Shown in pieces: positions 1 to 12,305 of a stretch of DNA of 64,000 nucleotides; positions within the stretch are counted from its first letter, which is position 1; each line of letters starts with the position of its first letter. Both the position numbers and the translations under genes were made by a program. This stretch comes from Garcia nutans (lineage: Eukaryota > Streptophyta > Magnoliopsida > Malpighiales > Euphorbiaceae): positions 23,071,501 through 23,135,500 of the forward strand of contig CANTUV010000032.1 in NCBI GenBank assembly GCA_947685225.1. Direction: 5' to 3'. The notes beneath the pieces were generated by a model. That model did not search any database. It was not told the DNA's origin and worked only from the letters and a program-made list of their open reading frames with translations.

Positions 1-22
1 ACTAAAGATTATTTAGAAGTCG

Positions 23-700
23 ATGATGGAGAATTATCTTTATTGCAAGGATTTATTTGATCCTGTTAAATTAGGTTCGAAAAAGCCTAAAAAGAAAACT
101 GATGAAGAGTGGGAAAAACTAAACAGAAAGGTTGTAGAAAATATTAGGTAATGTGTGAAATTCAGTATTTACCCCCACATTAGTAATGAAGTTGATACAC
201 AATTATTATGGAAAAAATTGAAAAATATGTATAAGAGGAAGAATGCTCAAAATAAATCTTCTATTATCAAGAGGCTAGTGAACTTGAAGTTCAAAGAAAG
301 ACAATCCATAGCAGGCCACTTGAGTGATTTTCAGAATTTGGTGAATCAGTTAAACACCATGAAAATAACACTTAATGATGAATTGCAAGCTCTACTTCTC
401 TTGAGCTCTTTGTCTAACAATTCGGAGAATCTGATAGTGTCATTTAGCAACTCTGCTCCAAATGGTGATGTAACTTTACAGATGGTCAAGGATAATATCC
501 TCAATGAAGAGATTGTACGTAAAGATGTGGGTATAGATCCTTCACAAGAACTTGTCACAGAGAACAATGATAGAAGCAAGAGTAAAGGTCCTAAAGGGCG
601 TGGTAAATCCAGAGGCAAGTCATAGTAAAAAGAAAATTTTACTTGCTATCATTGTAGTAAGAAGGGTCATATCAAGCGAAACTGGAAGGCTTTTAAAAAT
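23..700 (+). pseudogene. gag: copia A gag (UBN2 domain) with broken zinc knuckle
   Basis: The frame opening at the ATG pair at 23-28 gives a nucleocapsid precursor typical of plant copia gag. It contains the WEKL motif, the segment around AQNKSSIIKRLVNLK, and the DELQALLLLSSL motif near residue 120. An in-frame TAA at 149-151 interrupts it, where CAA is expected, and the frame closes at 625. Just downstream, about 640-690, a zinc knuckle can be read as C-x2-C-x4-H, but the last Cys is a Trp, so zinc binding would fail. Gag packages the element RNA into cytoplasmic virus-like particles. Identification is firm. Function is lost. Confidence 0.85.
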
Positions 701-1209
701 GAGCGAAAGAATGAGAGAATGAGAAGAATCAAAAGAAGACAGACGATACAGCTAATTAAAATATTATTTCCTTCATTTTCCTTCATTTATTTTAGCTACC
801 ACTGTATTTGATGAAGATGGAGAACTGGTAAGACTCTATTTTGAGGAGGATCAATAAAATATTATTTCAAATCCTTATATTGAATGAGTTATTAATTTTG
901 GAGCATGTTATTATGCTACACATAAGAGAGCTATTTTTTTAGTACAGACCAGGAAAAATTGATAGATTAAAGATGGATAATACTAGTCATATAGATATAG
1001 TGGGAGTTGGTGATGTATGTGTTCAGACTGACATATGATGCATATTAATTCTAAAAGATGTATGACATGTACTGGGTCTATGTCTAAATTTGATGCCTAC
1101 TCATTCTTTGGATTTGGATGGCTACCATAGCTACATTGATAATAAAAAAAAATGAAAGCTGACTAAGGGTTCTATGGTGGTGGCTAGAGGGAATGCTTAT
1201 AACTGACTA

Positions 1210-2480
1210 ATGAAGACTCAAGTAAAGCTGCTTGATAGTAAACTGAATACAGTTGAAGATAATGTTTCGCCTGATATGTGGCATAGAAGATTGACTAATA
1301 TTGGTGAGAAAGGGTTGCATGTTTTGGCAAAGAAGTCTCTCATTCCCTTTGCCAAAGGTACAAATTTAGAACCTTGTGATATATGTTTATTAGACAAACA
1401 ACATAGAGTTTATTTTAGTAGTACCTCTAAAAAAAAGAGAATATGCTTGATTTGATACACTGTGATATATGTGGTCCCATTAAAGTTGACAGTATAGGTA
1501 GAAGTAGATTATTTATAACTTTATTGATGATGCTTCACGAAAGATATAGGTATTTATTTTGAAAATAAAATACCACATTTTTCAATACTTCAAGAAGTTG
1601 CATGCCATGGTAGAAAGAGAGAAATGTGTCTCTTTAAAGTGTCTTCGCAGTGACAATGGAGGTGAATACACATCAAAAGAGTTTGAAGCCTATTATTCAG
1701 AACATGGCATCAGACATGAGAAGACAGTTCCTAGCACCCCTCAACATATTGGTGTAGCTGAAAGGATGAACATGACCATCATTGAGAAGGTCAAATGTAT
1801 ATTCAAGATAACTAATCTGCCTAAGTCATTTTAGAGAGAAGCTCTACTTACTGTCTGTTACTTATTGAACTAATCTCTATCAGCTCCTTTATATTATAAT
1901 TTTCTTGAGAGAGTATGGATTAGAAAGCATATCACTTACTCTTATTTAAAGGTGTTCTACTACAAAGCTTTCATGCATATACCTAAGGAGCAGAGACAAA
2001 AACTTGATGATAAGGCCACTCCTTGTATTTTTTTGGGTTATAGAGATGCAAAGTTTGGGTACAGACTATGGGATCCAGAGAAGAAGAAGATTTTCAGATC
2101 TAGAGATGTGTTTCATGAACATAAAATTCTGTCAAAGTTAGAGGCAACAAAGAAATCAAGTACAAGTGTAGTATTTGATCTTTCACTAGAATCTCCTTCA
2201 ACTGCATATGCCACTGGAGAAGAATTTAATGAAGAACACGGAATAGATACTAAGCCAATATCAATTGATATTGATGAAACACAAATAGAGGGTGTTGAGT
2301 AGGATGAGCAACCCCCTCCACCTCAAGTTGAAGAGCCACAACCTAGAAGATAATCTAAAGGGCACTATCCACCTACTAGATATTCTAGTTCAGAGTATAT
2401 TATTCTTGTTGAAGAGGGGGAGCCAGAAAACTTTCAAGAAGTTCAAAATCATAAGGAAAGTAAGCAAATACTAAAAGAAA
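1210..2480 (+). pseudogene. copia A GAG-pre-integrase and integrase, degenerate
   Basis: At 1260-1430 the motif MWHRRLTNIGEKGL and a C-x2-C pair mark the GAG-pre-integrase zinc region. The integrase core follows with RSDNGGEY near 1650, the central catalytic Asp region, and a GVAERMN segment near 1755 carrying the third acidic residue. The stretch from 1952 to 2302 is the C-terminal part, with the copia-typical segments IFLGYRDAKFGYRLWDP and FRSRDVFHEHK. The frame is broken by a frameshift near 1440-1560 and a stop at about 1832, with further stops before the reverse transcriptase. Integrase would join element cDNA to the chromosome, but this copy cannot encode it. Confidence 0.85.
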
Positions 2481-2915
2481 TGAATTCCTTAAAAAAGAAT
2501 AATACTTATGAGCTGGTTGAACTCCCTGAAGATAAGAAGCCACTAAAGAATAAGTGAGTGTTCAAGCTAAAGAAAGATGGTGATAAGTTACTCAAATATA
2601 AAGCTCGCCTAGAAGTGAAAGGTTTTAATCAGAAGAACTAAATTGAATTTGATGAAATTTTCTCTTCAGTTGTCAAGGTGAATTCTATTAAGGTGATTCT
2701 TAATTGACAACTAGTGTGGATCTTGAGATTGAACAGTTAGAAGTGAAAACTATATTCCTCCATGGTGATCTAGAGGAAGAAATCTACATGGTTTAGATAG
2801 AAGGATTTAAAGTGAAGGAAAATGAACACTTGGTTTGCAAATTGAAGAAGAGCTTGTATGGACTAAAATAAGCTCCAAGACAGTCGTACAAGAAGTTTGA
2901 TTCTTTCATGGTGAC
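2481..2915 (+). pseudogene. copia A reverse transcriptase, N-terminal half
   Basis: The sequence reads as the start of the copia RVT_2 domain, with the segments NNTYELVELPEDKKPL and YKARLEVKGFNQKN. The expected VFKLKKDGD segment is preceded by a stop. Several stops and at least two frameshifts follow. It stops abruptly at the 5-bp site GTGAC (2911-2915), where the solo LTR begins, and continues at 4462. The segment cannot be active. Confidence 0.8.
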
Positions 2916-3200
2916 TGTGAACACTCGAATTTTGAGGCTCGGAAAGCCAATTTTCTAAGACTACTGACCATCGGACCGGACCGGAGGTCCACGGTAAAGT
3001 TCACTGGAAATATATCGATATGATACTTGAAATGTCCGGGACGACGTGAGGATCACGGATATGGTCTCGGAATATTTTTTGGAGGTCCGTAGCTCCCGAA
3101 AAATCAGTTTGAGCGAAAATCATGCGTGCCGATGCATTTTTTTTTGCTGCTCAGCCGCCGCGCACGGAGGCTCGGCCGCCGTCCAGTCCGATTTTTTGCC

Positions 3201-3207
3201 TATAAAT
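3201..3207 (+). promoter_or_regulatory. Putative TATA box of the solo LTR
   Basis: TATAAAT lies after a T-rich stretch and before a CT-rich segment. It sits about 285 bp into the LTR, a plausible place for the U3 promoter. The assignment rests on motif and position only. Confidence 0.45.
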
Positions 3208-3499
3208 TGCCTCCAAATGTTCTGAAGAAGGGTTCGGCTCCTGCGGCTCGGGTTCGGCTCTTTGGACTCGGTTTTTGGCTCAGGGTTGGAAAAATTTTGG
3301 AGGGGGGAGGAATTAATCTGTAATCAAAAATCATAATCGAAAGTCCAAGAAAACGAGATCTGAAACTTCGAAGTGGGAAGATTCTAAGCAAGGTAATATT
3401 CTAATCAATTCTTTGTCAATTTAAACATTTCATAAGCATTCCATCTTCTTCTCAATTTCTTCTTGGTCAAAGACCTAATCCTTTTAGGTCTAAGGCCTA

Positions 3500-4090
3500 A
3501 TGGACTAATTAATCAATCTGTTAGCACGAAGCCCAAATTACATCTTTTTGGTTCAAAGTACCTAAATTTCACAATTAAAATCAACTTTTTGGCACGGAGC
3601 CTAAATCGCACCTTTTTCGGTACCAAGTACCTAAATTTCACATTTAGCACTAAGTGCTAAAACTCACCATTTTGGCATGAAGCTCGACAATGCAGGCCAA
3701 AGGCCCAAAATTTGCATCCTTTTGGTACAAAGTACCTAAAATTGCACAATTTAGCACTAAGTGCTACATCTCACAATTTTGGCATAAAGCCCGACAACAC
3801 AGGCCAAAGGCCTAAAAATTGCATTCTTTTGGTACAAAGTACCTAAAATTGCACCATTTAGCACTAAGTGCTAAATTTCACAAATTTGGCAAAAAGCCCG
3901 ATCAATACTTGGCATGAAGCCCGACACCAGCACGAAGCACTAAGTGCTCAAAATCTCACATTTGGCATGAAGCCTAAATTGCACTCCTTTGGTACAAAGT
4001 ACCTAAATTTCACCATTTAGCACTAAGTGCTAAATCTCTCAATCCTTGGCATGAAGCCCGACACCAGCACGAAGCATACACACACACATG
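3500..4090 (+). repeat. Internal LTR repeat array with alternating small palindromes
   Basis: Roughly five imperfect copies with a spacing of about 107-160 bp. Each copy contains GGTAC-aaa-GTACC (3619, 3724, 3831 and 3990 or so) followed by TAGCAC-taa-GTGCTA (3645, 3752, 3860 and 4018 or so) and a GGCATGAAGCC block. Both are perfect inverted repeats with a 3-base loop. Confidence 0.8.
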
Positions 4091-4461
4091 CATGAAGCAT
4101 AATTTTTATCGCCTTTAAATAGGCTTTTCCGAACTACATGGGCTTTGATCTCCTATTCAAACGGGAGTATGTAGGCATGTTTGGGATTCACCCCAAATAG
4201 CAAGTCCACAATTTACTAACAATCTGTCTATTTTTATTTCTTTGTTCCTTTTGTTTGCAAGTTAGTCAAATGCATGACATAGTCCCCGAATCCTCCTTGG
4301 GTTCGTAGATCAGAAGCCTTTACATTGGAAGCATTAATTGGAGTCAAACAAGGGTTTTCTTAGTTTTTCCCTTTGAACAGAAAAAACTGAGTGGCGACTC
4401 CTGAAAACGAGTGAACGTTCATCCGAATCCTTTTCGGGTGGAAACCGAGGTTCACAGTGAC

Positions 4462-5490
4462 TCATAGTTATACCAAGACAGATGCAGATCGTTGTATGTA
4501 TATCAGGTTATTTTCTAATGATAAGTTTATTCATTCTTCCCTATGTGGATGATATGTTGATAGTAAGACACGATGCTAAGCTAATCAATAGTTTGAAAAA
4601 AGAACTATTTAGTTCTTTTGGCGTGAAATATCTAGGTCAAGCATAACATATTTTGGGTATGCAGATTGTTCGTGATAGAAAAGCAAGAAAGTTATGGTTA
4701 TTACAAGAAAAATTTATTGAGCGAGTTTTAGAAAAATTTAATATAAAGAATGCTAAGTATGTTAGAATGCCCTTAGCTAATCACCTGAAGCTTAGCAAGA
4801 AAAATTGTCCTTCTACTCCAACAGAAAATAAAAAAACGACAGCTATTTCATACTCCTATATAATTGGGAGTTTACTGTATATTATGGTTTATACTCGACC
4901 AGATATTATACATGTAGTTAGTTTAGTCAGCAGATTTCTTTTCAGTCTAGGGAAAGAACATTGGGAAGCAGCGAAATAAATCTTTAGATATTTAAGAGAT
5001 AGCTCTAAAATGTGTTTATCTTTTGGTGGTTCAAGACCAATTTTGGAGGGCTATACAGAAATAAAAATGGCAGGTGATCTTGATGGTAGAAGAGGTAATC
5101 TTGATGGTAGAAAGTTTACTTCAGAGTATGTGTTTACTTTTGCAAGGGGAATTGTGTCATAGTAGTCCAAACTGCAGAAGTGTATTACCTTGTCTATAAT
5201 TGAAGTAGAGTATATTGTAGCAACTGAAGCTTGTAAGGAATTACTTTGGATGAAAAGATTTCAACAAGAGTTGGATTTGAAGCAAAATGAGTATATAGTT
5301 AACTGTGATAGCCAGAGTGCTTTGTTTTTAAGCAAAAATTCTACATATCACTGCAACACAAAATATATTGATGTGAGATATTATTGGCTTTGAGTTATAG
5401 TGAATACAAAAGAAATTTTATTAAAAAAATTCACACTAATAAAAATATAACTGACATGTTGACCAAAATAGTGGATCAAAACCAACATTA
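4462..5490 (+). pseudogene. copia A reverse transcriptase C-terminus and RNase H
   Basis: Resumes the frame broken at 2915, with a segment like SYTKTDADRCMY, then PYVDDMLIV near 4540. This holds the YVDD catalytic box of copia reverse transcriptase. ILGMQIVRDRKARKLWL follows, then the TRPDIIHVVSLVSRF segment near 4890. The RNase H part includes IIEVEYIVATEACKELLW near 5195 and NCDSQSALFLSKN near 5310. Stops occur at about 4645, 4977, 5161 and 5391. The domain would copy and degrade element RNA. It is plainly inactive. Confidence 0.85.
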
Positions 5491-5527
5491 GTTCTACGCC
5501 AAAGAGGTAAGATTGAGTTCCAAGTAA

Positions 5528-5603
5528 TGTTGAGGAGCAAATATTCTCTCCATGAATTGAAGAGAGAGATTATTGGCCTATTTAAGGTCCAAACATCCAA
5601 TCC

Positions 5604-5647
<44 letters not shown>

Positions 5648-6197
5648 AAGAAAGTGTTGTGCGTGTGCATTAATTAGGGTAACAAAAAGACAAAAAAGAA
5701 AAAAGGATGTGTGTGCTGTGTGGTGTTGTCGAACAAGGGAGAAGAAAAAAATAATTATTGTGAGTTTTTACTTGATTTTTCTCATCTTCTCTATTTAATT
5801 TCTTTTTTGTTCTTGAATTCTGTTAAGTCATAATAGATTTATGAGAGTCAAGAATATTTTAAAAGATTATTTTTTTAGATTTTAATCTTCAATCAAAGAG
5901 AGTTATATGAAGTTTTGACAAGAGAAATAATTTAAATATTTCTTAATTTGAAGATCTCAAGTGTGATCAAGCTTAAAAAAAATTGTACTAATTTTTCTTG
6001 ATAGTGAATTTTACTTTAGGATTTGACATGTAATTTTTTTCTCTATACTGAAAGATTTTTCATGTTAAATTATTGTATTCTTTATTTGCTATTATGGTTG
6101 ATTATTTTTTACTTATGATTGATATTTTTTGTACGAGTTTGGTTTTATTAACTCTTTGGCTTTATTAACTCATATAATTATTACATGAGTCCCAACA
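5528..6197 (+). mobile_element. Putative 3' LTR of copia A
   Basis: Starts TGTTG and ends CAACA, so it has the expected short inverted ends, and it follows the RNase H and a short spacer. At 670 bp it fits a copia LTR. A (TA)n tract lies at 5607-5644. The 5' LTR is not in the window, so the boundaries rest on the ends and position only. Confidence 0.6.
5607..5644. repeat. (TA)n microsatellite
   Basis: About 19 uninterrupted TA units inside the copia A 3' LTR. Confidence 0.9.
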
Positions 6198-7886
6198 GTA
6201 TATACATATAAAAAAATTATATATTTATAACTATATAAATTATATATATAAATTATTAAATTTTTGCACCATATATATATATTTATTTTTAATTAGTGGG
6301 TACTTCGAATCTTGTTATTAGATATTTAGATTAATACTAAAATTTTTACAATTTAAATATAAATTGAATAAAAAGAATATTCTCATTTGAAATAATTTTT
6401 TTATAAAATTTAATTTAATAAAATTCTCTAAATAAATTAATAAATACAAGAATTAAAATAAAAATATATATAAAAATAATAAATTTAATAAATAATATAA
6501 AATAATAAAAATTTAAATTTTACTATAATATTAAATATTTAATTTTATCTTTAATTTACCTATAATATTTTTAGCTTAAAAAATTTATCCATCCTCATTC
6601 AATTTTCGATTTTACTACTAGTCATAGCTAATAATTAATTTTAATAATTTGTACAATTATTAATAACATCAATGGGAAATTGGAAGTACAATTGTTTTAT
6701 CTTATATATTGTTAAGAAATAGAAAAGAAAAGAAAATTTTTCACATTTTTGTAATGTTTCTACTCATGATTTTCTCCTAATTGAATTTACTTTCAATATT
6801 GTTATACACTAATTACTTTATATAATTAATATTTAAATATTTATTTTTAATTAAATTAATTATTTTATTAATAAATGTTAATTAACTTATTATACATATT
6901 AATTGGCTTTTTCATAATTTTTTCATTATTGAAATATGTAAAGTACAAATATTGTATTATGAATCAGTCTTCAAATATTGTATTATGAATTATACTTACT
7001 ATTTAATAATTATTAAGTATTTACTAAAGGCTAATTTAAAATCTAATATTAGTAATTAACAATAAAATCTAACGTGCGGCTATAAATTATTAAATCAAAT
7101 AATACAAAGACAACAATATCCAAATTCAATACTGGCAACTTCAAATCATGGACATCAAATATTGATTCATAATTCTATATTTTATTATAAATTTGAGTAA
7201 AGTAAATTATATATTATCACTTATAAATTATATTAATTATTTTTTAGTATTATAATATAAGAGATGAAAAATTTTAATCTAAATTTATCTAAAAATATAT
7301 TTATTTTTAAATTATATCTCGATATGCTACTAGTTATTTAGGATATAAATTGAGATAAAAACTCTTAAATAATAGACTAATAATAAAATTAATAAATAAA
7401 AAATATATATATACATATATATATTAAAAATACATATTTTAATATGACTTAATGGTATAATTACTTAATAAAAAATAATAAAATTTAAATCTAATTAAAT
7501 ATAATATTATTTTTATTTTATTTTCAAGACAAAAAATTATACTAATTATTATCAACTAAAATATAAGTTTAATAAATATTGTTACTAAAATTAATTAAGA
7601 TAAAAATTTAAAACTATTTAGCTATTATATGATATATATATATGACATAATTTTAGAATTATTTTTTTATATTAGTTAATTTTATTATTATATTGTGATA
7701 TAATTTTATATAAATTTTAGTAATTGAATTTTTCTTTGGTATGTGATATAAAAATTGTTTTTTTTTTATATTATTTAATATATTTATTATTAGTTAATGA
7801 TACTAAAAGCATTTTATTATTCCATGGACAAAAAAATAACTCACCACTTCATAGAAATTTTGTAGTGACTGATATAATTTGGAGAG
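6198..7886. repeat. Segmental duplication, copy A (AT-rich spacer)
   Basis: No gene is visible. From about 6440 the sequence matches the spacer at about 29440-29580 and then 31788-33110 at clear but diverged identity. For example, the block around ACTCATGATTTTCTCCTAAT at 6762 recurs at 31937. Copy A lacks the extra 2.2 kb (including the LINE) found in copy B at about 29590-31785. It also lacks about 950 bp of copy B at about 33110-34055. The match resumes at TTAGTTAATGATACT (7791 here). Confidence 0.75.
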
Positions 7887-8301
7887 TATTTGACTTAATT
7901 TATAAAAATTAACTTATAAGTATATGATGTTCAAAAATTAATATAAACTTATAAATATTTAGAATTTTAAGCAGTTATATATTTATTTTGAATGCTTTTA
8001 AATAGTTAATAAATACCTAACATATTTAATAAAAAATAACTTATAAATATTTTTATTGTTAAAATAACTTAAAAATATATAAATTGATATTAGTAAAAAT
8101 ATCTATTAAAATAAATATAAATAATATAATAAATTATTTAATCAAACTAGCTTATAAATTAAATATTTATAAATACAAAAATAATAAGCTATTTAACTTA
8201 TAAACTGAACTTATAAATTAATAAAATTATATAAATAAATTTATCAATTTAAATTTAAAACGTATAAACTAATTTGATCAACTTATAAACTAAAAAAAAC
8301 A

Positions 8302-8755
8302 TGTTAGCCTTTCTATTTCAGAAAACTGTAATGGATCTTTAGTTCTAGTCATTGTTTGATAAAAAAATAATCGGAAGCGTACCTTGATCCATCGCTTTAT
8401 CCTGTTCCATAGAAAACTGCGTTCTTCTTGTTCGTTCAATTGTTTTTTTCCCTCTAATGTGTTTCCTTAGGTTTTCTCACGATGGTCAGAAAAAGTTATC
8501 TAAGAAATAAAATATAACTGTACATATCTTTTAAAAACAGTTATCCTTTTTATTTTATAAAACAGTTATCCCTTTATTTTATTTCTCTATATATTTAATA
8601 ATTAGAGGGAAGGGTATTTAAACCCAAACCAATTCTTAACCTTTAAACCCAATAACCATCATCTCGGGTCAACTTTAATTAGAATCGATCGTCTTTAATT
8701 AAATCCGTCACATAATTACATGTGCCACATTATAGATTATTAAAATAATCTAACA
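8302..8755 (-). mobile_element. Copia B 3' LTR
   Basis: The 454-bp terminal repeat is bounded by TGTTAGCC on the left and TCTAACA on the right as written on the plus strand. It matches 14381-14835 almost throughout. Confidence 0.95.
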
Positions 8756-8766
8756 ATCTCCCACTT
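8756..8766 (-). other. Copia B polypurine tract
   Basis: Read on the minus strand this is AAGTGGGAGAT, directly before the 3' LTR. It is the usual plus-strand primer of plant copia elements. Confidence 0.85.
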
Positions 8767-9080
8767 GGCCCATGCGCATACTTTAATATCCATTAACTTT
8801 TATTTGGAATTAAAATGATTGAATTATGGTGGTTACAAGTCATTTAGTCGACATGATCCCTTCCATATATCACAAACCACCTCAATTCACCAAAATACTT
8901 TAATTGAGAAAATACAACAAACAATACATCGTTACTTTCAATATCATTGTTATCGCACTCAAACAATAAATGTATACAACTATAATGTGGACAACAATTA
9001 AATAAAGCAAAATCCATCTTTAATTGAATTCTTAAGTGTCACAACATAATGAGCAAAATAACTATATGTACATATGAACA

Positions 9081-10697
9081 TCATGCTAACAAGGACTTAT
9101 CTATAATTACCATCCTCTCTACATGGCCAATAAAGGTTTTGGGCGGTAAGCCTTTAGTTAACAGATCCGCTATCATCAAGTCAGTACCAATATGCTCAAT
9201 TGACACTTTGAGATTTTGCACTTCTTCTTTCACAGATAGGTATTTTAAATCCATATGTTTAGCACCTTTAGAATACCTATCATTCTTAGAGAAGAAGACA
9301 GCTGCAGAATTATCACAATAAATTCTCAATGGTCTAGCTATACTGTCGACAATACTTAGACCTGAGACAAACTTCCGCAACCACAATGCTTGAACAGTGG
9401 CCTCAAAACATGCCACAAATTCGGCTTCCATAGTGGAAGTAGCAATGACAGACTGCTTTCCACTTTTCCATGAAATTGCTCCTCTAGCCAAGAGAAACAT
9501 ATAGCCAAATGTAGATTTTCTTGAATCTACATAACCGGCATAGTCTGAATCTGAATATCCTACCACTTCTAAATGGTTGGATTTCCTGTATGTGAGTATG
9601 TGATCCTTAGTGCCTTGTAGATATCTAAGTACTTTCTTTGCAGCTCTCCAATGATCCATTCCGGAATTACTTTGATATCGACCCAATATTCCAACCGCAA
9701 AACTGATATCCGGTCAAGTACATGTCTGAACATACATTAAGCTCCCAACTACTGAGGCATAAGGAATAGACTCCATTTCTTTTCGTTCCAAATCATTTTT
9801 AGGACATTGCATTTCGCTAAATTTGTCTCCTTTCTGAATTGGAACTATCCCTGCAGAGCACTTTTCCATCCTAAATCTCTCTAATATTTTGTTAATGTAA
9901 GCTCTTTGACACAATCCTTGTGATCTGCTACGGAATATTTCTATTCCTATCACATAAGATGCCTCACCCATATCTTTCATTTCAAAGTTCTTAGAGAGAA
10001 ATTCTTTTACATCATGTAACATGCCAATATCATTTGCAGCAAGAATAATATCATCAACATATAAGACTAAAACAATGAACTTGCTCCCACTAATCTTCAT
10101 ATAGATACACCGATCAACAGTGTTTTCTATAAAACCATATGAAGTAATTGTACTGTTAAACTTAAGGTACCATTGACGAGAAGCTTGTTTTAGTCCATAT
10201 ATTGACTTCTTCAATTTACACACTAAATTTTCCTTTCCCGTGGTCACAAAACCTTCCGGTTGGTCCATATATACTTCCTCCTCTAATTCACCATTAAGAA
10301 AAGCGGTTTTTACATCTATTTGGTGAAGCTCTAAATCATAATGAGCTACCAAAGCTAAAATCATTCTTAAAGAGTCCTTTTTAGAAACTGGAGAAAATGT
10401 CTCTTTATAGTCAATGCCATCTTTCTGAGTATAACCTTTAGCAACAAGTCTGGCCTTAAATCTTTCAATGTTGCCTTTTGAGTCTCGTTTAGTCTTAAAG
10501 ACCCATTTACAACCGACTCGTTTAGAACCTTTAGGCAACACTACTAAGTTCCAAACTTTGTTATCACTCATTGACTTTAACTCTTCTTCCATGGCATTAA
10601 ACCACTTTTCAAAATTATTACATTCCACGGCTTCCTGAAAAGAGACTGGATCCTTATCAATGCTCAAATCACATTCATGTTCAAGAGAGTATACCAC
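9081..10697 (-). pseudogene. Copia B reverse transcriptase and RNase H, one stop between them
   Basis: Read from 10697 downward. The RVT_2 domain shows FEKWFNAMEEELKSM, WVFKTKRDSKGNIERFKARL, the first catalytic Asp in DVKTAFLNGELEEEVYM, and YVDDIILA with the catalytic Asp pair. The stop at about 9714 is a TGA where CGA is expected in the conserved RPDISFAVG segment. From 9686 to 9081 follows RNase H with STMEAEFVACFEA and YCDNSAAVFFSKND, ending in HMDLKYLSVKEEV and a LLTKGLPPK tail. Except for the one stop the domains look intact. The protein would reverse transcribe element RNA inside particles. Confidence 0.93.
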
Positions 10698-10725
10698 ATA
10701 ATCACTTGAAAATAGCTGGCCTTTT

Positions 10726-11846
10726 CTATCTTTCTGACCTCCGTAATGCTATTTCTTGTGAAACCACTTGCTCATTTGTGACTTGTTCATTATTTTCAGG
10801 CTCATCATTTATATGATCATTTTGTGGAATTGGAATGTTATTTTGTTGTTCAATTGCTTTATTAGCCCGTGATACAACAAAAGGAACAACAATAGAAGAA
10901 GAGATATTAGGAGAATTCGTCTGAATTGGATCCTCAACTTGAATCTCTTGCAAATCCACTTTACGTTGTTCACTACTCCCACTAGATTGACCATTCTCAA
11001 TGAAACGAGCATTTCCAGACTCAATGATTCTTGTACTATGGTTAGGACAATAAAATCTGTATCCTTTTGACTTTTCAGGATATCCAATAAAAAATCCACT
11101 AACTGTTCTAGCATCAAGCTTCTTTTCATGTGGATTATATATCCTAATTTCAGCAGGGTAACCCCAAATATAAAGATGCCTCAAACTAGGTTTCCTTCCT
11201 GTCCACAGTTCATAAGAGGTCTTAGGAACTGTTTTACTAGGAACCCTATTAAGCAAATATGCAACAGTTTTTAATGCATGCACCCATAATGATAAAGGTA
11301 CAGAACAATTATTTAACACACTCCTAACCATTTCAATCAGAGTACGATTTCGCCTCTCAGCTACACCATTCTGCTGAGGCGTACCAGGCATTGTATACTG
11401 TGCACAAATGCCTCGCTTTTCAAGAAATTTTGCAAATGGACCTGGACATTGTCCATTTTCATTAAATTTACCATAATATTCACCACCTCTATCAGACCTC
11501 ACAATTTTAACTTTTCTATTTAGCTGCCTTTCCACCTCATTAATGAATATCTCTAGAATATCCACTGATTGAGACTTTTCATGCAATAAATATACATAAC
11601 CATACCGTAAGAAATCATCAATAAAAGTGATAAAATATTTTTCACCGCCCCAAGAGGGAATGTCAAAAGGACCACAAATATCAGTGTGTATAAGATCAAG
11701 AAGTTCACTGCTTCTTATGGCTGGGTTCTTTAATGTGTTTAGTTTACTTGCCTTTAATGCAATCTATACACATCCCAATCAGTAAAATCCAATTGAGGTA
11801 AGATTCCACCTTTCACTAATCTCAAAATCCTTTCTTTGGAAATGTG
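10726..11846 (-). pseudogene. Copia B integrase
   Basis: Upstream part (11846-11590) is frame-broken. From 11586 the frame is open through the catalytic core. VRSDRGGEYYG carries the central Asp, and TPQQNGVAERRNRTLIEM carries the catalytic Glu. YLLNRVPSKTVPKTSYELW and the GFFIGYPEKSKGYRFYCP segment of the copia integrase C-terminus follow. A Ser/Gln/Asn-rich linker ends at LRRSER. The first catalytic Asp lies in the damaged stretch. The protein would insert cDNA with 5-bp staggered cuts, consistent with the flanks. Confidence 0.9.
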
Positions 11847-12305
11847 TCATAATCTTTGATGCCATAAGAAAGCAGAACATTCATCATGTGCACTACATTT
11901 ATGACCTATATTATGCTCAACATTAAACAGAGATTCCACAAATTTAGTATTAAGATTAAAGCGATATAAACTATCAATTAAAGTACCAGAACCATAAAAG
12001 TACTTATATTTATACAAAGAAAATGTACCATTGCCAAACTTAATACTAAAACCATTATTATCCAACATTCCAACAGAAACTAAATTCCTGGCACAATCAG
12101 GAACATAAAGACACCTTTCAAGATCTAAATGACAACCAGTGTCCAAGATCAATATGTAAGTCCCAATTCCTTCTATTCGTGCCTTCATTCTGTTTCCCAT
12201 ATATAGAAACTGCTCAGTTTCTTTTATGGTTTGGATCGAAAGGAATCCCTGTACAATGTGAGACACATGAGTAGTTGCACCAAAATCTATCTACCAGATA
12301 TTATA
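11847..12305 (-). pseudogene. Copia B aspartic protease and GAG-pre-integrase start
   Basis: The active-site triad expected as D-S-G in copia protease reads IDFGATTHVSH here, so Ser is replaced by Phe, and it is preceded by an in-frame stop (about 12291-12293) where Trp is expected. Downstream, MGNRMKARIEGIGTY and CLYVPDCARNLVSV match the protease fold. LWHQRL at the end begins the GAG-pre-integrase region. Protease would cut the polyprotein into mature parts. This copy cannot. Confidence 0.88.

Larger units (their letters stand above)
2916..4456 (+). mobile_element. Solo LTR, probably gypsy type, nested in copia A
   Basis: The 1541-bp element starts TGTGAAC and ends GTTCACA (perfect 7-bp inverted ends with canonical TG..CA). 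It is flanked by GTGAC at 2911-2915 and 4457-4461, a 5-bp TSD. No coding domain or second LTR is present, so it is a solo LTR left by recombination between the two LTRs of a full element. It carries a TATA box and a repeat array in its second half. The strand is inferred from the TATA box. Length and GC-rich centre (about 3120-3260) suit a gypsy LTR, but the family is an inference. Confidence 0.88.
1..6197 (+). mobile_element. Ty1-copia retrotransposon A, decayed, 5' end outside window
   Basis: Domains run gag, zinc knuckle, GAG-pre-integrase, integrase, reverse transcriptase, RNase H, which is the copia order, followed by a putative 3' LTR. The 5' LTR lies upstream of the window. The reading frame has many in-frame stops and frameshifts, so this is an old, dead copy. 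It is interrupted by a solo LTR at 2916-4456. Removing that insert and one copy of its 5-bp target duplication restores the reverse transcriptase frame across the junction, which proves the nesting order. The lineage within copia is not resolved by eye. Confidence 0.9.
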
